DNA of 64,000 bases, from assembly GCA_003222085.1 (NCBI GenBank), contig QHUK01000012.1, positions 1 to 64,000 on the forward strand, read 5' to 3'. This document shows positions 24,431 through 33,316 of the stretch, piece by piece (position 1 is the first letter of the stretch; each line of letters begins with the position of its first letter). The DNA comes from Gemmatimonadota bacterium (GTDB taxonomy: Bacteria > Gemmatimonadota > Gemmatimonadetes > Gemmatimonadales > GWC2-71-9). A program made the translations under genes and the position numbers. Under the pieces are notes generated by a model. It was not told the origin of the DNA and did not search any database. It saw nothing but the letters and a program-made list of their open reading frames with translations.

Positions 24431-26050
24431 TCAGTACCTCACACCCTTGCGGATCGCGAAGCCCCAGCGGCTTCCGGCGAAGCCCTTTCCGAAGCGGTAT
24501 CCGACGGCAAAGTCCGCGACGTCACCTCGCACCGCGCGGGTCGGGCCGATGCGTAGCGACACGCCGACGTCGCCACCCAGGCGCGGCGGTTCGCCCGCGT
24601 ACCACGCCCCGCCGTAGTCGAGAAACGGCGCCACACCCACTCCGAGGAGGCCCCACAGCTCGTCCGTGACGAGCACGCGATCTTCGAGCGCCAGCCATAC
24701 CATGCGGGTGCCCGTGAACTGGTGGATGCCGAAGACGCGCGGCCCGTTCTGCGAGGTCCAGAGATCGAACTCGTTGCCGGGCTTCGCGCGGCGCAGTTGG
24801 GCAGCTTCGACGTGGAGAATCAGCGTCTGATCGCGGAGATTCTGGCTCGCAACCGTCAACGCGCCCGCCACGCGCGCCGAGTCGGGAGCCCCCGCGGTCA
24901 ACACGCCGTTCGCCCCGGCCCGCAGCACCGCGAACCCACGCCGCCAGGGCGCCGCCAGCTGCACGCTGACCTCCGGCCCGACGCCCGCCTGGCCGGACGG
25001 ATATCCCCACGCGCGGGGTGCCGCCCATACCCCGACGTGAAGTACCTGCGACATGTCCACGTCCTCGCGCCGGGCGTACGAGTTGAACCGCTCCAGCACT
25101 TGAAAGCGCACGTGGGCCAGGTCGATACCCACGCCCCCCGTGCCGAACAGGGAGCGCGGGAATGGCGTCGTGCCCAGGGAATCGAAGTTCTCGCGGCGCC
25201 ACTGGCCGGCGAGCCACAGTCGCAGGTAGCCTTCCGTGGTCGTGCGCGGGGCGAACCCCGCGGCGATCCCCACGCGCAGCGCGCGCCGCGCCACCGTGTC
25301 CACGACGCTGTGCCCCAAGGGGTCACGCCGGAAGACGAGCACCCGTTCCGACGCCGCCTCGCCGTCGGTGAGGAGCGCGTGCCGCGCGGCCGTCTCGTAG
25401 AACGGCACGCCCATGAGCCAGGTGCCCCGGTTGCCATCCGACTTGTTGCTGTGCTTGGCCTGCAGCCAACCGCGGCGCGAGAAGAAGTGGGGGTTCACGT
25501 ACCCGAGATCGAAGATGCGGCGGTCGGGCGTCTTGTTGTACACGGCGGTGAGGGACGTCGCGGTGCCAAGCAGGTTGTCTTCCACCAGGCCGACCATCCA
25601 CGTGACGTCGCCGCCGGCCGACGAGTAGCCGATCTGCGGCTTGGTGCTCCAGCCGTCGGTGGTGGAGACGCGGAGCGCGAGGCGGCCCTCGAGTCGCGTG
25701 GTATCGATCCGTACACGACTGAAGACATACAGGTTGCGTAACGCCCGCTCGCTCTCGGCGACGCGCGCCGAGTCGTAGCGGTCCCCGGGATTGACGAGCA
25801 GCGTGCTGCGGATGACTCCGGCACGCGTGCGCACGTGCAGCCGGTTCGCGAGCCGCGCGATGAAGCTGGGCGCATCGGCCTCGTGGAGGTCGAACACGTT
25901 GCGGTTCACGACGACGATCGTGTCGATCGTGGGAGGGACAGACTGGGCGGTCAGGCGGTCCGGCGGACAGGCGGTCAGCAACCCGAGCACGATGCCGACC
26001 CCCAGTCCGCCCGTCCCCCAGACCGCCGCCGTTCTATTTGACCAAGTCAA
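24431..26050 (-). CDS. BamA/TamA-like outer-membrane protein
   Basis: 539 residues. After a signal region, a POTRA-like part is visible ('IRSTLLVNPGDRYDSARVAESERALRNL' in part, then 'VFSRVRIDTTRLEGRLALRVS'), followed by a C-terminal beta-barrel ending 'AVGYRFGKGFAGSRWGFAIRKGVRY' (in part) with a terminal aromatic. It has fewer POTRA repeats than BamA, so it is more likely a TamA/surface-antigen relative than the essential insertase. Its start overlaps the preceding lipoprotein gene by 17 bases. Confidence 0.75.
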   Translation of the reverse strand: MTWSNRTAAVWGTGGLGVGIVLGLLTACPPDRLTAQSVPPTIDTIVVVNRNVFDLHEADAPSFIARLANRLHVRTRAGVIRSTLLVNPGDRYDSARVAESERALRNLYVFSRVRIDTTRLEGRLALRVSTTDGWSTKPQIGYSSAGGDVTWMVGLVEDNLLGTATSLTAVYNKTPDRRIFDLGYVNPHFFSRRGWLQAKHSNKSDGNRGTWLMGVPFYETAARHALLTDGEAASERVLVFRRDPLGHSVVDTVARRALRVGIAAGFAPRTTTEGYLRLWLAGQWRRENFDSLGTTPFPRSLFGTGGVGIDLAHVRFQVLERFNSYARREDVDMSQVLHVGVWAAPRAWGYPSGQAGVGPEVSVQLAAPWRRGFAVLRAGANGVLTAGAPDSARVAGALTVASQNLRDQTLILHVEAAQLRRAKPGNEFDLWTSQNGPRVFGIHQFTGTRMVWLALEDRVLVTDELWGLLGVGVAPFLDYGGAWYAGEPPRLGGDVGVSLRIGPTRAVRGDVADFAVGYRFGKGFAGSRWGFAIRKGVRY

Positions 26051-26606
26051 TGCGCTGGTGCAGCGAGTAGGTCACGTGGCGGGCGGCGTCGTTCCACTCC
26101 GTAAAATACAGGGTCGCGTCCACGCGACCGGTGATCTGCCGCAGGCCGCGCGTCGCGAGCGTGAAGGTGCCGCGGACCGAGTCCGGCTTCAGAGGGCGGC
26201 ACAAGCAGGTCACCGTCGCGTAGGCGGTGAGGCGCGCGGGCGGTGGGCCCAGCGTGTACGCGACGTTCGGCCGCAGGTCGCGCGCGCGCCCCAGGTCCAA
26301 CGCGAGGGTGAGCGAGTACTCGTCTCCTTCGCCGACGGCGGGATTGAAATCGTATCGCGCCAGGCCCACGTCGCCGCCCCCGTGCGTCGTGTCGATCCTC
26401 ATCCGAACGAGGGTGAGCGCGGAGTCCGCCTCCACCACGAGACGTCCGTGCCATTCCCAGCGGGCGGCGCTCTGGAGGCCCAACGTGTCGTCGGGGCGGG
26501 AGACGCCGTCGCAGGCGGACAGCAAGAACACCGTCAAGCAGAGGCGTCGCGCGGAGACGTTGCACAGAAACGTCCCGCAAAGGCGGGAAAAGGGTGACGC
26601 CTTCAC
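26034..26606 (-). CDS. Lipoprotein of unknown function
   Basis: Up to 190 residues. 'LTVFLLSAC' is a clear lipobox; the mature part has beta-rich segments such as 'GRLVVEADSALTLVRMRID' and 'YSLTLALDLGRARDL'. The annotated GTG gives an unusually long pre-lipobox leader whose codons (minus strand, about 26577-26531) belong to the GTGCNACGTC short-repeat family also seen at 27.0 and 58.3 kb. The true start may therefore lie closer to the lipobox. It overlaps the BamA-like gene, suggesting co-expression. Confidence 0.6.
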   Translation of the reverse strand: MKASPFSRLCGTFLCNVSARRLCLTVFLLSACDGVSRPDDTLGLQSAARWEWHGRLVVEADSALTLVRMRIDTTHGGGDVGLARYDFNPAVGEGDEYSLTLALDLGRARDLRPNVAYTLGPPPARLTAYATVTCLCRPLKPDSVRGTFTLATRGLRQITGRVDATLYFTEWNDAARHVTYSLHQRIDLVK

Positions 26607-26630
26607 GCAGTTCCTCTCCTATGGTTCGCC

Positions 26631-26999
26631 ATGACGCTGCGCGCTTATGCTCGTCGTTTGTGGATACACGAAGTCGCGGTGGAGGTCTCTGTCCAGGTAG
26701 CGCGTCTGAGCAAGAAGCTATCCGGACCTGGAGCCGCGCCACGTGCGGACCAGCTCGTTCGGGCGGCGCTCTCCGTCAGCTCAAACATAGCGGAGGCCTG
26801 TGGCCGGGGCAGCATCCCCGAGTTTCGCCGGTTCCTGCAGTACGCTAGGGGGTCGGCTCAGGAGACGCTGACGCAGCTGCGGGTGGCGGCGGCGCTCGAC
26901 CCGGCTCATGCGCGTGCCATTCACGAAATCGAGGGTCGCGTTGCGCTGGTCATCAAGACGCTCGGCCGCCTGATCGCTCACCCGCCGCCAGATAGGTGA
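26631..26999 (+). CDS. Four-helix bundle protein (S23/IVS-like)
   Basis: 122 residues with the family pattern: 'VAVEVSVQVARLSKKL', 'DQLVRAALSVSSNIAEACGRGS' (in part), 'FRRFLQYARGSAQETLTQL' and a final helix 'RVALVIKTLGRLI'. The family was first seen in 23S rRNA intervening sequences but is common as free genes, with unknown function. It stands alone, convergent with a glutamine synthetase gene and directly followed by a short tandem repeat array. Confidence 0.85.
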   Translation: MTLRAYARRLWIHEVAVEVSVQVARLSKKLSGPGAAPRADQLVRAALSVSSNIAEACGRGSIPEFRRFLQYARGSAQETLTQLRVAAALDPAHARAIHEIEGRVALVIKTLGRLIAHPPPDR

Positions 27000-27004
27000 C
27001 GACG

Positions 27005-27123
27005 CGGCGTCGTGCGACGTCTTTGTGCGACGTCGTTGTGCGACGTCGTTGTGCGACGTCTTTGTGCTACGTCTTTGTGCGACGTCTTTGCGCTACGTCT
27101 TTGTGCTACGTCTTTGTGTTACG
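27005..27123. repeat. Short tandem repeat array (TTTGTGCGACGTC type)
   Basis: About nine imperfect 12-13-base units, TTTGTG(C)(G/T)(A)CGTC, between the convergent ends of the four-helix-bundle gene and glutamine synthetase. The same unit, partly inverted, fills 58289-58440 and part of 26531-26577. No spacers, so not CRISPR. Confidence 0.9.
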
Positions 27124-27126
27124 CCC

Positions 27127-28497
27127 TTAGTATTGCCCCAAGTATCTATTCAACTCCCACTCACTCACCTGTCCGATGTACTCCTGCCACTCCTCGCGCT
27201 TGGCGTCGAGGTAGCGCTCGTAGATGTGGTCGCCCAGGGCCTCGCGGATCACCCCGTCCTTCTCCAAATAATCGAGCGCTTCGTGCAGATCGCGCGGCAG
27301 GTCGTCGATGCGGAAGCGACGGCGCTCCCGGTACGACATGCGGGCGATGTTCTTGTTCACGGGCTCGCCAGGGTCGATCCGCTCCTGGACGCCGTCCAGA
27401 CCGGCGGCCAATTGGACGCCGAGCGCGAGGTACGGATTCGCCGACGGATCGGGCATCCGGTTTTCGCAGCGCGTGGCCTCGGCACGCTGGGCCGGCACCC
27501 GGATGAGGGGAGACACGTTCTGCGTGGACCAGGAGACGTTCACCGGCGCCTCGTACCCGGGCACGAGGCGCTTGTACGAGTTCACCAGCGGATTCGTCAC
27601 CGCGCAGTAGCCGCGCGCGTGCCGCAGCAGCCCGCCGATGTACCAGCGGCCGACCTCGGAGAGCTGGATCGGCCCTCGCGGGTCGAAGAACGCGTTTTTC
27701 CCCTTGGCAAACAGGGACTGGTGCGTGTGCATCCCCGACCCGTTGCGCCCGTACAGCGGCTTGGGCATGAAGGTCGCGACGAGGCCGTGTCGCACCGCGA
27801 TGGTGCGCACGACGAAGCGCAGGCTCGCGAGATGGTCGGCCATCGTGAGCGGGTCCGCGTATCCCAGGTCGATCTCGTGCTGGCCTCGGGCCACCTCGTG
27901 ATGGGACGCCTCGGAGCTCAGCTTCATCTCCTCCAGGGCCGCCACGATGACGCGGCGCGCCTGCTCCCCACGGTCCACCGGGACGAGATCGAAGTAGCTA
28001 CCGGCATCGAGTGTGCGGGTCGTGGGCTCGCCGCGCTCGCTCCGCTCGAAAATGAAGAACTCCACCTCGCACCCGACGCGCATGGTAAAGCCCAGCGTGG
28101 TGGCCCGCTCGATCTGCCGCTTCAAGGTCGTGCGCGGACATCCCTCGAACGGTCGCCCGTCCGGGTAGCGGATGTCGCAGATGAGCCGCGCCACGACCCC
28201 TCCCGCGCCGGCCGCGCCATCGGCTCCTTCCGAGCCGCCACTGTCCCAGGGAAACACGCGAAAGCTCGCGAGATCCGGCACGAGCAGGGCGTCGGCCTCC
28301 TCCACGCGCGCAAACCCCTCGAGCGCCGAGCCGTCGAACGTCACCTCGCCGGCCAACGCCTTCTCAAACTGGGACGCGGGCACCTCCACGGCCTTGTTGA
28401 CGCCCAACAGGTCGGTGAACTGCAGCAGCAGGAACCGGACGCGGCGCTTTTTCAGCTCGTCGAGGATGTCGCGGGTGTCGGCGGCGGTGGCGGTCAT
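27127..28497 (-). CDS. Glutamine synthetase, GSI-alpha type
   Basis: 456 residues. Catalytic motifs include 'EVTFDGSALEGF', 'CEVEFFIF', 'HHEVARGQHEIDL' and 'NGSGMHTHQSLF'. 'GFARVEEADALLVPD' carries the Arg that in Bacillus GlnA mediates glutamine feedback inhibition. The C-terminal region reads 'RMSYRERRRFRIDDLP', without the adenylylation Tyr of GSI-beta. It lies directly downstream of an adenylylation-type synthetase, separated by a repeat element. The ATG at 28497 is used; the open frame further upstream is repeat DNA. Confidence 0.9.
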   Translation of the reverse strand: MTATAADTRDILDELKKRRVRFLLLQFTDLLGVNKAVEVPASQFEKALAGEVTFDGSALEGFARVEEADALLVPDLASFRVFPWDSGGSEGADGAAGAGGVVARLICDIRYPDGRPFEGCPRTTLKRQIERATTLGFTMRVGCEVEFFIFERSERGEPTTRTLDAGSYFDLVPVDRGEQARRVIVAALEEMKLSSEASHHEVARGQHEIDLGYADPLTMADHLASLRFVVRTIAVRHGLVATFMPKPLYGRNGSGMHTHQSLFAKGKNAFFDPRGPIQLSEVGRWYIGGLLRHARGYCAVTNPLVNSYKRLVPGYEAPVNVSWSTQNVSPLIRVPAQRAEATRCENRMPDPSANPYLALGVQLAAGLDGVQERIDPGEPVNKNIARMSYRERRRFRIDDLPRDLHEALDYLEKDGVIREALGDHIYERYLDAKREEWQEYIGQVSEWELNRYLGQY

Positions 28498-28503
28498 GGG
28501 CAC

Positions 28504-28595
28504 TAAGATAGAGGTCGGTAGAGGGCGGTAGAAGACGGCAGAGGGCGGTAAAGGGGAGATCCCTCTACCGCCCTCTACCATCTTCTACCGCCTTC
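28504..28595. repeat. Inverted short tandem repeat element (GGTAGAGGGC type)
   Basis: Left half repeats GTAGAGG/GGCGGTAGA units; right half repeats CTACCGCCCT(CTACC), forming a long imperfect hairpin between the two glutamine synthetase genes. The same sequence family occupies 49303-49400. Confidence 0.9.
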
Positions 28596-28597
28596 GC

Positions 28598-30073
28598 TTA
28601 CACGTCGTAATACAAGAAGAACTCGTACGGATGCGGGCGCAGCGCCACCGGATCGATCTCCTTGGCGCGTTTGTAGGCGAGCCACGTCTCGATCAGGTCG
28701 GGTGTGAAGACCCCGCCCTCGAGCAGGAAGGCCTGGTCCGCCTCGAGCGCCACGAGCGACTCGTTCAGCGAGCCCGGCGTGTTCTTTACATGCTTGCGCT
28801 CCTCGGGCTCGAGCTCATACAAGTCCACATCCATCGGCTTCGGCGGCTCGATCTTGTGCTTGACGCCGTCGAGGCCCGCCATCAACAGCGCCGCGAACGT
28901 GAGGTATGGGTTCGACGACGGATCGGGCGCCCGGAACTCGATGCGCTTCGCCTTCGGCGACTTGGAGTACACGGGGATGCGGCAGATCGCCGAGCGGTTG
29001 CGCTGCGAGTAAATCAAGTTGATCGGCGCCTCGTAGCCCGGCACCAGTCGCCGGTAGCTGTTGGTCGTCGGGGCGGCGAAGGCAAGGATCGCCGAGGCAT
29101 GCTTGATCAGCCCGCCGATGTACCAGCGCGCCGCGTCCGAGATCAGCGCGTACCCGTTGGCGTCGAAGAACAGGTTCTTCCCGTCCTTCCACAGACTCAT
29201 GTGCACGTGCATTCCCGAGCCGTTGTCTCCGAACAGCGGCTTCGGCATGAACGTCGCGGTGTAGCCGTTCTGCGCGCACACGTTCTTCACGATGTACTTA
29301 TACATCATCAGCTGGTCCGCCATGCGGGTCAGGGTCGTGAACCGCATGTCGATTTCGGTCTGCCCCGCCGTGCCCACCTCGTGATGGTGCACCTCGACGT
29401 CGATGCCCGACGCCATCATCGCCAGCATGATCTTGGACCGCAGGTCTTGCAGCTTGTCCACCGGAGGCACGGGGAAGTATCCCTCCTTGTGCCGCGGCCG
29501 GTGCCCCGGGTTCGGGCCGCCCCCGTTCGTCCCCGAGTTCCAGATCCCCTCCTCGGAGTCGATGTGGTAGTAGCCCTCGTGCGCGTTCTGGTCGAAGCGC
29601 ACCGAGTTGAAGATGTAGAACTCGGCTTCCGGGCCGTAATAGGAGGTCGTGGCGATCCCCGTCTTCACGAGGTGCTGCTCAGCTTTCTGCGCCACGTAGC
29701 GCGGGTCGCGCGAGTAGCGCTTGCCCGTCACCGGGTCTCCCACGTCGCAGGTCAGCGACAGGGTCGGGACGCCGAGGCACGGATCGACGAAGGCACTCGC
29801 GGGATCCGGGAACAGCAGCATGTCGCTCTCGTTGATGGCCTGGAACCCGCGAATCGAGGAGCCGTCAAACCCGATCCCCTCGGCAAACAGATCTTCGGTC
29901 AACTCCTTCAGCGGGATCGAAAAGTGTTGCCACGTGCCCGGCAGGTCGGTGAACTTCAGGTCCACCACCTGCACACCGGCTTCCTTCGCCTTCCGCACCA
30001 CGTCGGCGGGTGACGCGCCCGCCGCCGGCTTCGCCCCGGGGGTGGCTGTGGTCGGCTCCAACGTCGCGGTCAT
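28598..30073 (-). CDS. glnA: Glutamine synthetase, GSI-beta (adenylylation type)
   Basis: 491 residues. '[20 protein letters not shown]' (in part), '[12 protein letters not shown]', '[16 protein letters not shown]' and '[15 protein letters not shown]' are the standard motifs. The adenylylation Tyr is conserved in '[13 protein letters not shown]', so activity may be controlled by GlnE-type adenylylation. AGGAGA precedes the ATG, and a good promoter lies about 135 bases upstream. The main ammonium-assimilating enzyme, with a GSI-alpha paralogue next door. Confidence 0.94.
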   Translation of the reverse strand: MTATLEPTTATPGAKPAAGASPADVVRKAKEAGVQVVDLKFTDLPGTWQHFSIPLKELTEDLFAEGIGFDGSSIRGFQAINESDMLLFPDPASAFVDPCLGVPTLSLTCDVGDPVTGKRYSRDPRYVAQKAEQHLVKTGIATTSYYGPEAEFYIFNSVRFDQNAHEGYYHIDSEEGIWNSGTNGGGPNPGHRPRHKEGYFPVPPVDKLQDLRSKIMLAMMASGIDVEVHHHEVGTAGQTEIDMRFTTLTRMADQLMMYKYIVKNVCAQNGYTATFMPKPLFGDNGSGMHVHMSLWKDGKNLFFDANGYALISDAARWYIGGLIKHASAILAFAAPTTNSYRRLVPGYEAPINLIYSQRNRSAICRIPVYSKSPKAKRIEFRAPDPSSNPYLTFAALLMAGLDGVKHKIEPPKPMDVDLYELEPEERKHVKNTPGSLNESLVALEADQAFLLEGGVFTPDLIETWLAYKRAKEIDPVALRPHPYEFFLYYDV

Positions 30074-30207
30074 AAGATCGGTCTCCTAAAACGGTCCGTG
30101 AGAGGGGCGTGCACAGACGATGCCACCAACCAAGCGGCCCCGACCGGGGGTCGCGGACGGCGGGCGCCCGATGAACCCAGGGAAAACGAGAACTGCCGGC
30201 ATGCGGG

Positions 30208-30236
30208 AAGGTACAGGCGACGTTGCGAGGTGTCAA
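30208..30236 (-). promoter_or_regulatory. Promoter of glnA
   Basis: Minus strand: TTGACA (30236-30231), 17-base spacer, TACCTT (30213-30208). The same -35, spacing and -10 as the cold-shock gene promoter at 44728. The 5' UTR would be about 130 bases. Nothing else is recognised in the gap 30074-30346. Confidence 0.75.
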
Positions 30237-30346
30237 CCGTTTCGTGTCATTGGTGCAACAGATGCCCCATCGGGCACTCTAGATGGGCGCGCGGCCTGCC
30301 AAGCTGCGAACGGAAATGTGCACAACATGCAGAGTTTTCCACGCAG

Positions 30347-30610
30347 TTAGCCGTCCAGGGCCGCCACGAAGTGCCACAGCTCGACGGCCGAAAATTCACC
30401 GAAACGCTCCTGGATCTCACGTTCCGAGACCTCGAGGAAGATCCAACTCGTGGTGCGACGGCGCTCCCCATTCACGAAGTGCACGCGCCCGCGCACGGCA
30501 CCCACTTCGGCGTCGGGCTGCATCTCGACGAACACTTCCCACCGTTCGTCACCGCGCTTCAACTCGCCCATGTGCTTGGCGCGGTCCTGTCCCGGGAAAG
30601 GGGCGCTCAT
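30347..30610 (-). CDS. Small conserved hypothetical protein
   Basis: 87 residues, mainly beta and amphipathic: 'RWEVFVEMQPDAEVGAVRG', 'GRVHFVNGERRRTTSWIFLE' and 'EIQERFGEFSAVELWHFVAAL'. No domain is recognised and there is no signal peptide. The ATG at 30610 gives a compact protein; the open frame upstream crosses the start of the divergent zinc-ribbon gene and is unlikely to be translated. Divergent from that gene by about 50 bases. Confidence 0.6.
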   Translation of the reverse strand: MSAPFPGQDRAKHMGELKRGDERWEVFVEMQPDAEVGAVRGRVHFVNGERRRTTSWIFLEVSEREIQERFGEFSAVELWHFVAALDG

Positions 30611-30663
30611 GGGGACTACACTATGCTGCCTCTCAGATTCCTGCCAGTTAGATTCTGGCCTCA

Positions 30664-31362
30664 ATGAATTGTCACGCGTGCGGAGCGCCGCTCGCCGCCA
30701 CTGCGAGGTTCTGTCACAAGTGCGGTGCCCAAGTGGGGGGCCCTCACACCGCCGGATGGCGGGCCGGCCTTCCCTGGGGAGTGGCCGGGGCGGCGTTGGG
30801 AGCACTACTCACCGTGGTTGCGTTCCGGCTCGGTGGCTCCTCGGGAGACGGGAGTCGGGAGGCGCGAGACGAAACCGCTCCCGCCTCCCGTCTCCCGCCT
30901 CCCGACATTTCGCAGATGTCCCCCGAGGAACGCGCCACCCGGCTCTACAACCGGGTCATGATGCTGCACACGCAGGGCAAGGCGGACAGCGCGGCGTTCT
31001 TCCTCCCCATGGCGCTCCAGGCGTACACGATGCTGCCGGCGCTGGACGTGGACGCCCGCTACCACATCGGCGTGCTCGACCTGACCGGCGGCAACGCGGC
31101 GGCGGCGCTGGCCCAAGCGGACACCATCCGCCGGACCGTCCCCACCCACCTCTTCGGGTACATGTTGCGGGCCCGCGGGCTCGAGCTCGAGCGGGACACG
31201 GCGGGGGCACGACGCGCCTACCGGGACTTCCTCAGACACGAGGCGGCGGAGCGGACGCGCCGGCGGCCCGAGTACGGCGATCACGCGGAGAATCTCGATG
31301 CGTTCCACGAACAGGCCGCAAAGGCGGCAGGGGCGGCACGGGCGGCACCGCGTGGCAACTGA
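30664..31362 (+). CDS. Zinc-ribbon, single-TM, TPR-like protein
   Basis: 232 residues. N-terminal zinc ribbon (CHACG ... CHKCG, residues 3-21), one hydrophobic helix ('LPWGVAGAALGALLTVVAF'), a low-complexity linker and a helical TPR-like C-terminal half ('RLYNRVMMLHTQGKADSAAF', 'YHIGVLDLTGGNAAAALAQA'). The linker is encoded by an inverted GGGAG/CTCCC short-repeat element at 30839-30907. Zinc-ribbon-TM-TPR proteins often assist envelope or signalling assemblies; the role here is unknown. Overlaps mqnD by 11 bases. Confidence 0.75.
   Translation: MNCHACGAPLAATARFCHKCGAQVGGPHTAGWRAGLPWGVAGAALGALLTVVAFRLGGSSGDGSREARDETAPASRLPPPDISQMSPEERATRLYNRVMMLHTQGKADSAAFFLPMALQAYTMLPALDVDARYHIGVLDLTGGNAAAALAQADTIRRTVPTHLFGYMLRARGLELERDTAGARRAYRDFLRHEAAERTRRRPEYGDHAENLDAFHEQAAKAAGAARAAPRGN
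30839..30907. repeat. Inverted short repeat inside coding sequence
   Basis: Left half GGGAGACGGGAGTCGGGAGG, right half CCCGCCTCCCGTCTCCCGCC, almost mirror-complementary, within the linker of the zinc-ribbon protein. Related to the element at 18081-18157. Confidence 0.85.
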
Positions 31363-32215
31363 CACCAGCCGCACGATCCGCCTCGCGCACAGCCCGGACG
31401 CGGATGACGCGTTCATGTTTTGGGCGCTCGCCGCCGGGAGGATCGACACGGGCGACCGCCGCTACGTGCATGAGCTCGGCGACATCGAGTCGTTGAACCG
31501 GCGCGCCCTCGCCGGCGAGCTGGAAGTGACGGCCGTGTCGCTCCACGCGTACGCCTACCTCGCCGATCGCTACGCGCTGCTCGCTCACGGAGCGAGCGTC
31601 GGCGACGGCTATGGTCCGCGGATCGTGGCCCGCGGGCCGCGCCCCGCTGATCCGCAGGCGGCGCTCGGCGGTGAGAGCCTGCTCGTCGCCGTCCCGGGCG
31701 AGCTCACCACGGCGTTTCTGGCGCTCAAGCTGTACCAGCCGGCCGCGCGCCATGTCGTCGTGCCGTTCGATCAGATCGAGGAGTACGTAGCGGCGGGTCG
31801 CGCGGAGGCGGGGCTCCTCATCCACGAGGGGCAGCTCACCTACGCCGACCGCGGCCTGCATCTGTGGGTCGACCTGGGCGAATGGTGGCACGACGAGACG
31901 GGACTACCGCTGCCGCTCGGCGGCAACGTGGTGCGTCGCGACTTGGGAGAGGCGCTGATGCGGGACATCGCCCGGGATCTCAAAGCCAGCATCCAGTACG
32001 GCCTCGCCCATCGCGCCGAGGCCCTGGCGCACGCGACGACCTACGGCCGCGGCCTCGACGCGTCGCGCATCGATCGGTTCGTCGGGATGTACGTCAACAC
32101 CTACACGGTGGACTACGGCCCGACCGGCCGACAAGCCGTGAGTGAGTTGCTCGCTCGCGCCCACGGGGCGGGCTTGCTGCCGGAGCGGGTCGACGTCACC
32201 TTCGTTGCAGGTTAG
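31352..32215 (+). CDS. mqnD: 1,4-Dihydroxy-6-naphthoate synthase (futalosine menaquinone pathway)
   Basis: 287 residues, periplasmic-binding-protein-like fold. 'LAHSPDADDAFMFWALAAG', 'ELEVTAVSLHAYAYLADRYALL' (in part), 'LLIHEGQLTYADRGL' and 'DETGLPLPLGGNVVRRDLG' are typical of MqnD rather than MqnA. It acts in the cytoplasm on cyclic dehypoxanthine futalosine. The GTG at 31352 overlaps the end of the zinc-ribbon gene; the frame further upstream is inside that gene. Other mqn genes are not in the window. Confidence 0.85.
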   Translation: MATDTSRTIRLAHSPDADDAFMFWALAAGRIDTGDRRYVHELGDIESLNRRALAGELEVTAVSLHAYAYLADRYALLAHGASVGDGYGPRIVARGPRPADPQAALGGESLLVAVPGELTTAFLALKLYQPAARHVVVPFDQIEEYVAAGRAEAGLLIHEGQLTYADRGLHLWVDLGEWWHDETGLPLPLGGNVVRRDLGEALMRDIARDLKASIQYGLAHRAEALAHATTYGRGLDASRIDRFVGMYVNTYTVDYGPTGRQAVSELLARAHGAGLLPERVDVTFVAG

Positions 32216-32230
32216 TGAAGGAGGACCGCC

Positions 32231-33304
32231 GTGGCCGATGTGACGGGTCCCATCCAGCTCCTCGTCGTGGACGACGAGGAGCCTATCCGGAACGCCCTCA
32301 AGAAATTCCTCATGCAACAGCAGTACGAAGTGTACGCCGCGGGCACCGGTGAGGAAGCCCTGCAGCAGCTCCGGCGCCACCGCATCGCGCTCATGCTGTG
32401 CGACATTCGGATGCCCGGCACCAGCGGCGTCGACCTGGTGCCCCAGGCCATCGAAATCGAGCCGGAGCTCGCCATCCTGATGCTCACCGCCGTGAACGAC
32501 GCGACCAGTGCCGCGCTGTGCATGCAGCGGGGCGCCATGGACTACCTCACCAAGCCGATCGAGCTCGCCGACCTGGGGCGCGCGGTCCAGCGGGCCCTCA
32601 AGCGGCGCGAGATGCTCCTCGAGAATCGCCAGCTGAACCAATGGCTCAAGGAGGAGGTCAGCACCCGCGCGGCCGAGCTCCAGCGCGAGCGCATGAAGCT
32701 GGAGCGGCTTTCGATCGCCACGCTCGAGGCCCTCGTGAACGCCCTCGAGGCGAAAGACCCCTATATGCGGGGGCATTCGGCCCGCGTGGCCGACCTGTCC
32801 GCCACCATAGCCCACGAGCTCGGAATCCCGGAGGAGGAGGTCGAGCACGTGCGGGTCGCGGGCCGGCTGCACGATATCGGCAAGATCGGGACGCGCGAAT
32901 CGGTTCTGAACAAGCAGGGGGCGCTCACCCCCGACGAGTTCGAGCACGTCAAGCAGCACGTCGTCATCGGGTCCCAGATCCTCGCGCCGCTCGCACACCT
33001 TGGCGACATCATCCCGGCAGTGCGGCATCACCACGAGCGGTGGGATGGGACGGGCTACCCTGACGGGCTGCGTGGCGAGGAGATCCCGATGGGCGGCCGC
33101 ATCATCGGTGCCGCCGAGGTGTTCGACGCCCTCAGCACCTCGCGCGCCTACCAGGAGAAGATGACCCCGGAGAAGGCGGTGCAGCGGGCAGCCGACCTGG
33201 CAGGCACAGTGCTCGATCCCAAGGTCTACGAGGCACTGGCCTCAGTGGTCGCGCGGCGCCGCACGCTCGTGTTCCTCGACGAGAGCGGTACCGCGTCTAC
33301 CTGA
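32231..33304 (+). CDS. Response regulator with HD-GYP phosphodiesterase domain
   Basis: 357 residues. Receiver domain 1-120 (acidic pocket 'VVDDEEP', phospho-Asp in 'LMLCDIRMPGTSG', Lys in 'YLTKPIEL'), then a coiled linker and an HD-GYP domain about 165-345 with 'HSARVADLSA', 'RLHDIGKIG' and 'HHERWDGTGYPDGL'. HD-GYP proteins hydrolyse cyclic di-GMP; all metal ligands appear present. The GTG start has AAGGAGG upstream. No histidine kinase is adjacent. Confidence 0.92.
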   Translation: MADVTGPIQLLVVDDEEPIRNALKKFLMQQQYEVYAAGTGEEALQQLRRHRIALMLCDIRMPGTSGVDLVPQAIEIEPELAILMLTAVNDATSAALCMQRGAMDYLTKPIELADLGRAVQRALKRREMLLENRQLNQWLKEEVSTRAAELQRERMKLERLSIATLEALVNALEAKDPYMRGHSARVADLSATIAHELGIPEEEVEHVRVAGRLHDIGKIGTRESVLNKQGALTPDEFEHVKQHVVIGSQILAPLAHLGDIIPAVRHHHERWDGTGYPDGLRGEEIPMGGRIIGAAEVFDALSTSRAYQEKMTPEKAVQRAADLAGTVLDPKVYEALASVVARRRTLVFLDESGTAST

Positions 33305-33316
33305 CCGTTTCCGCTC

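Noticed and set aside
27005-27123. Possible CRISPR array from the regular 12-13-base units
   Set aside because: Units are contiguous with no unique spacers, and too short. It is a tandem repeat.
28498-28581. Upstream extension of the GSI-alpha synthetase
   Set aside because: The extra codons are the inverted repeat element, not protein; ATG 28497 gives the standard N-terminus.
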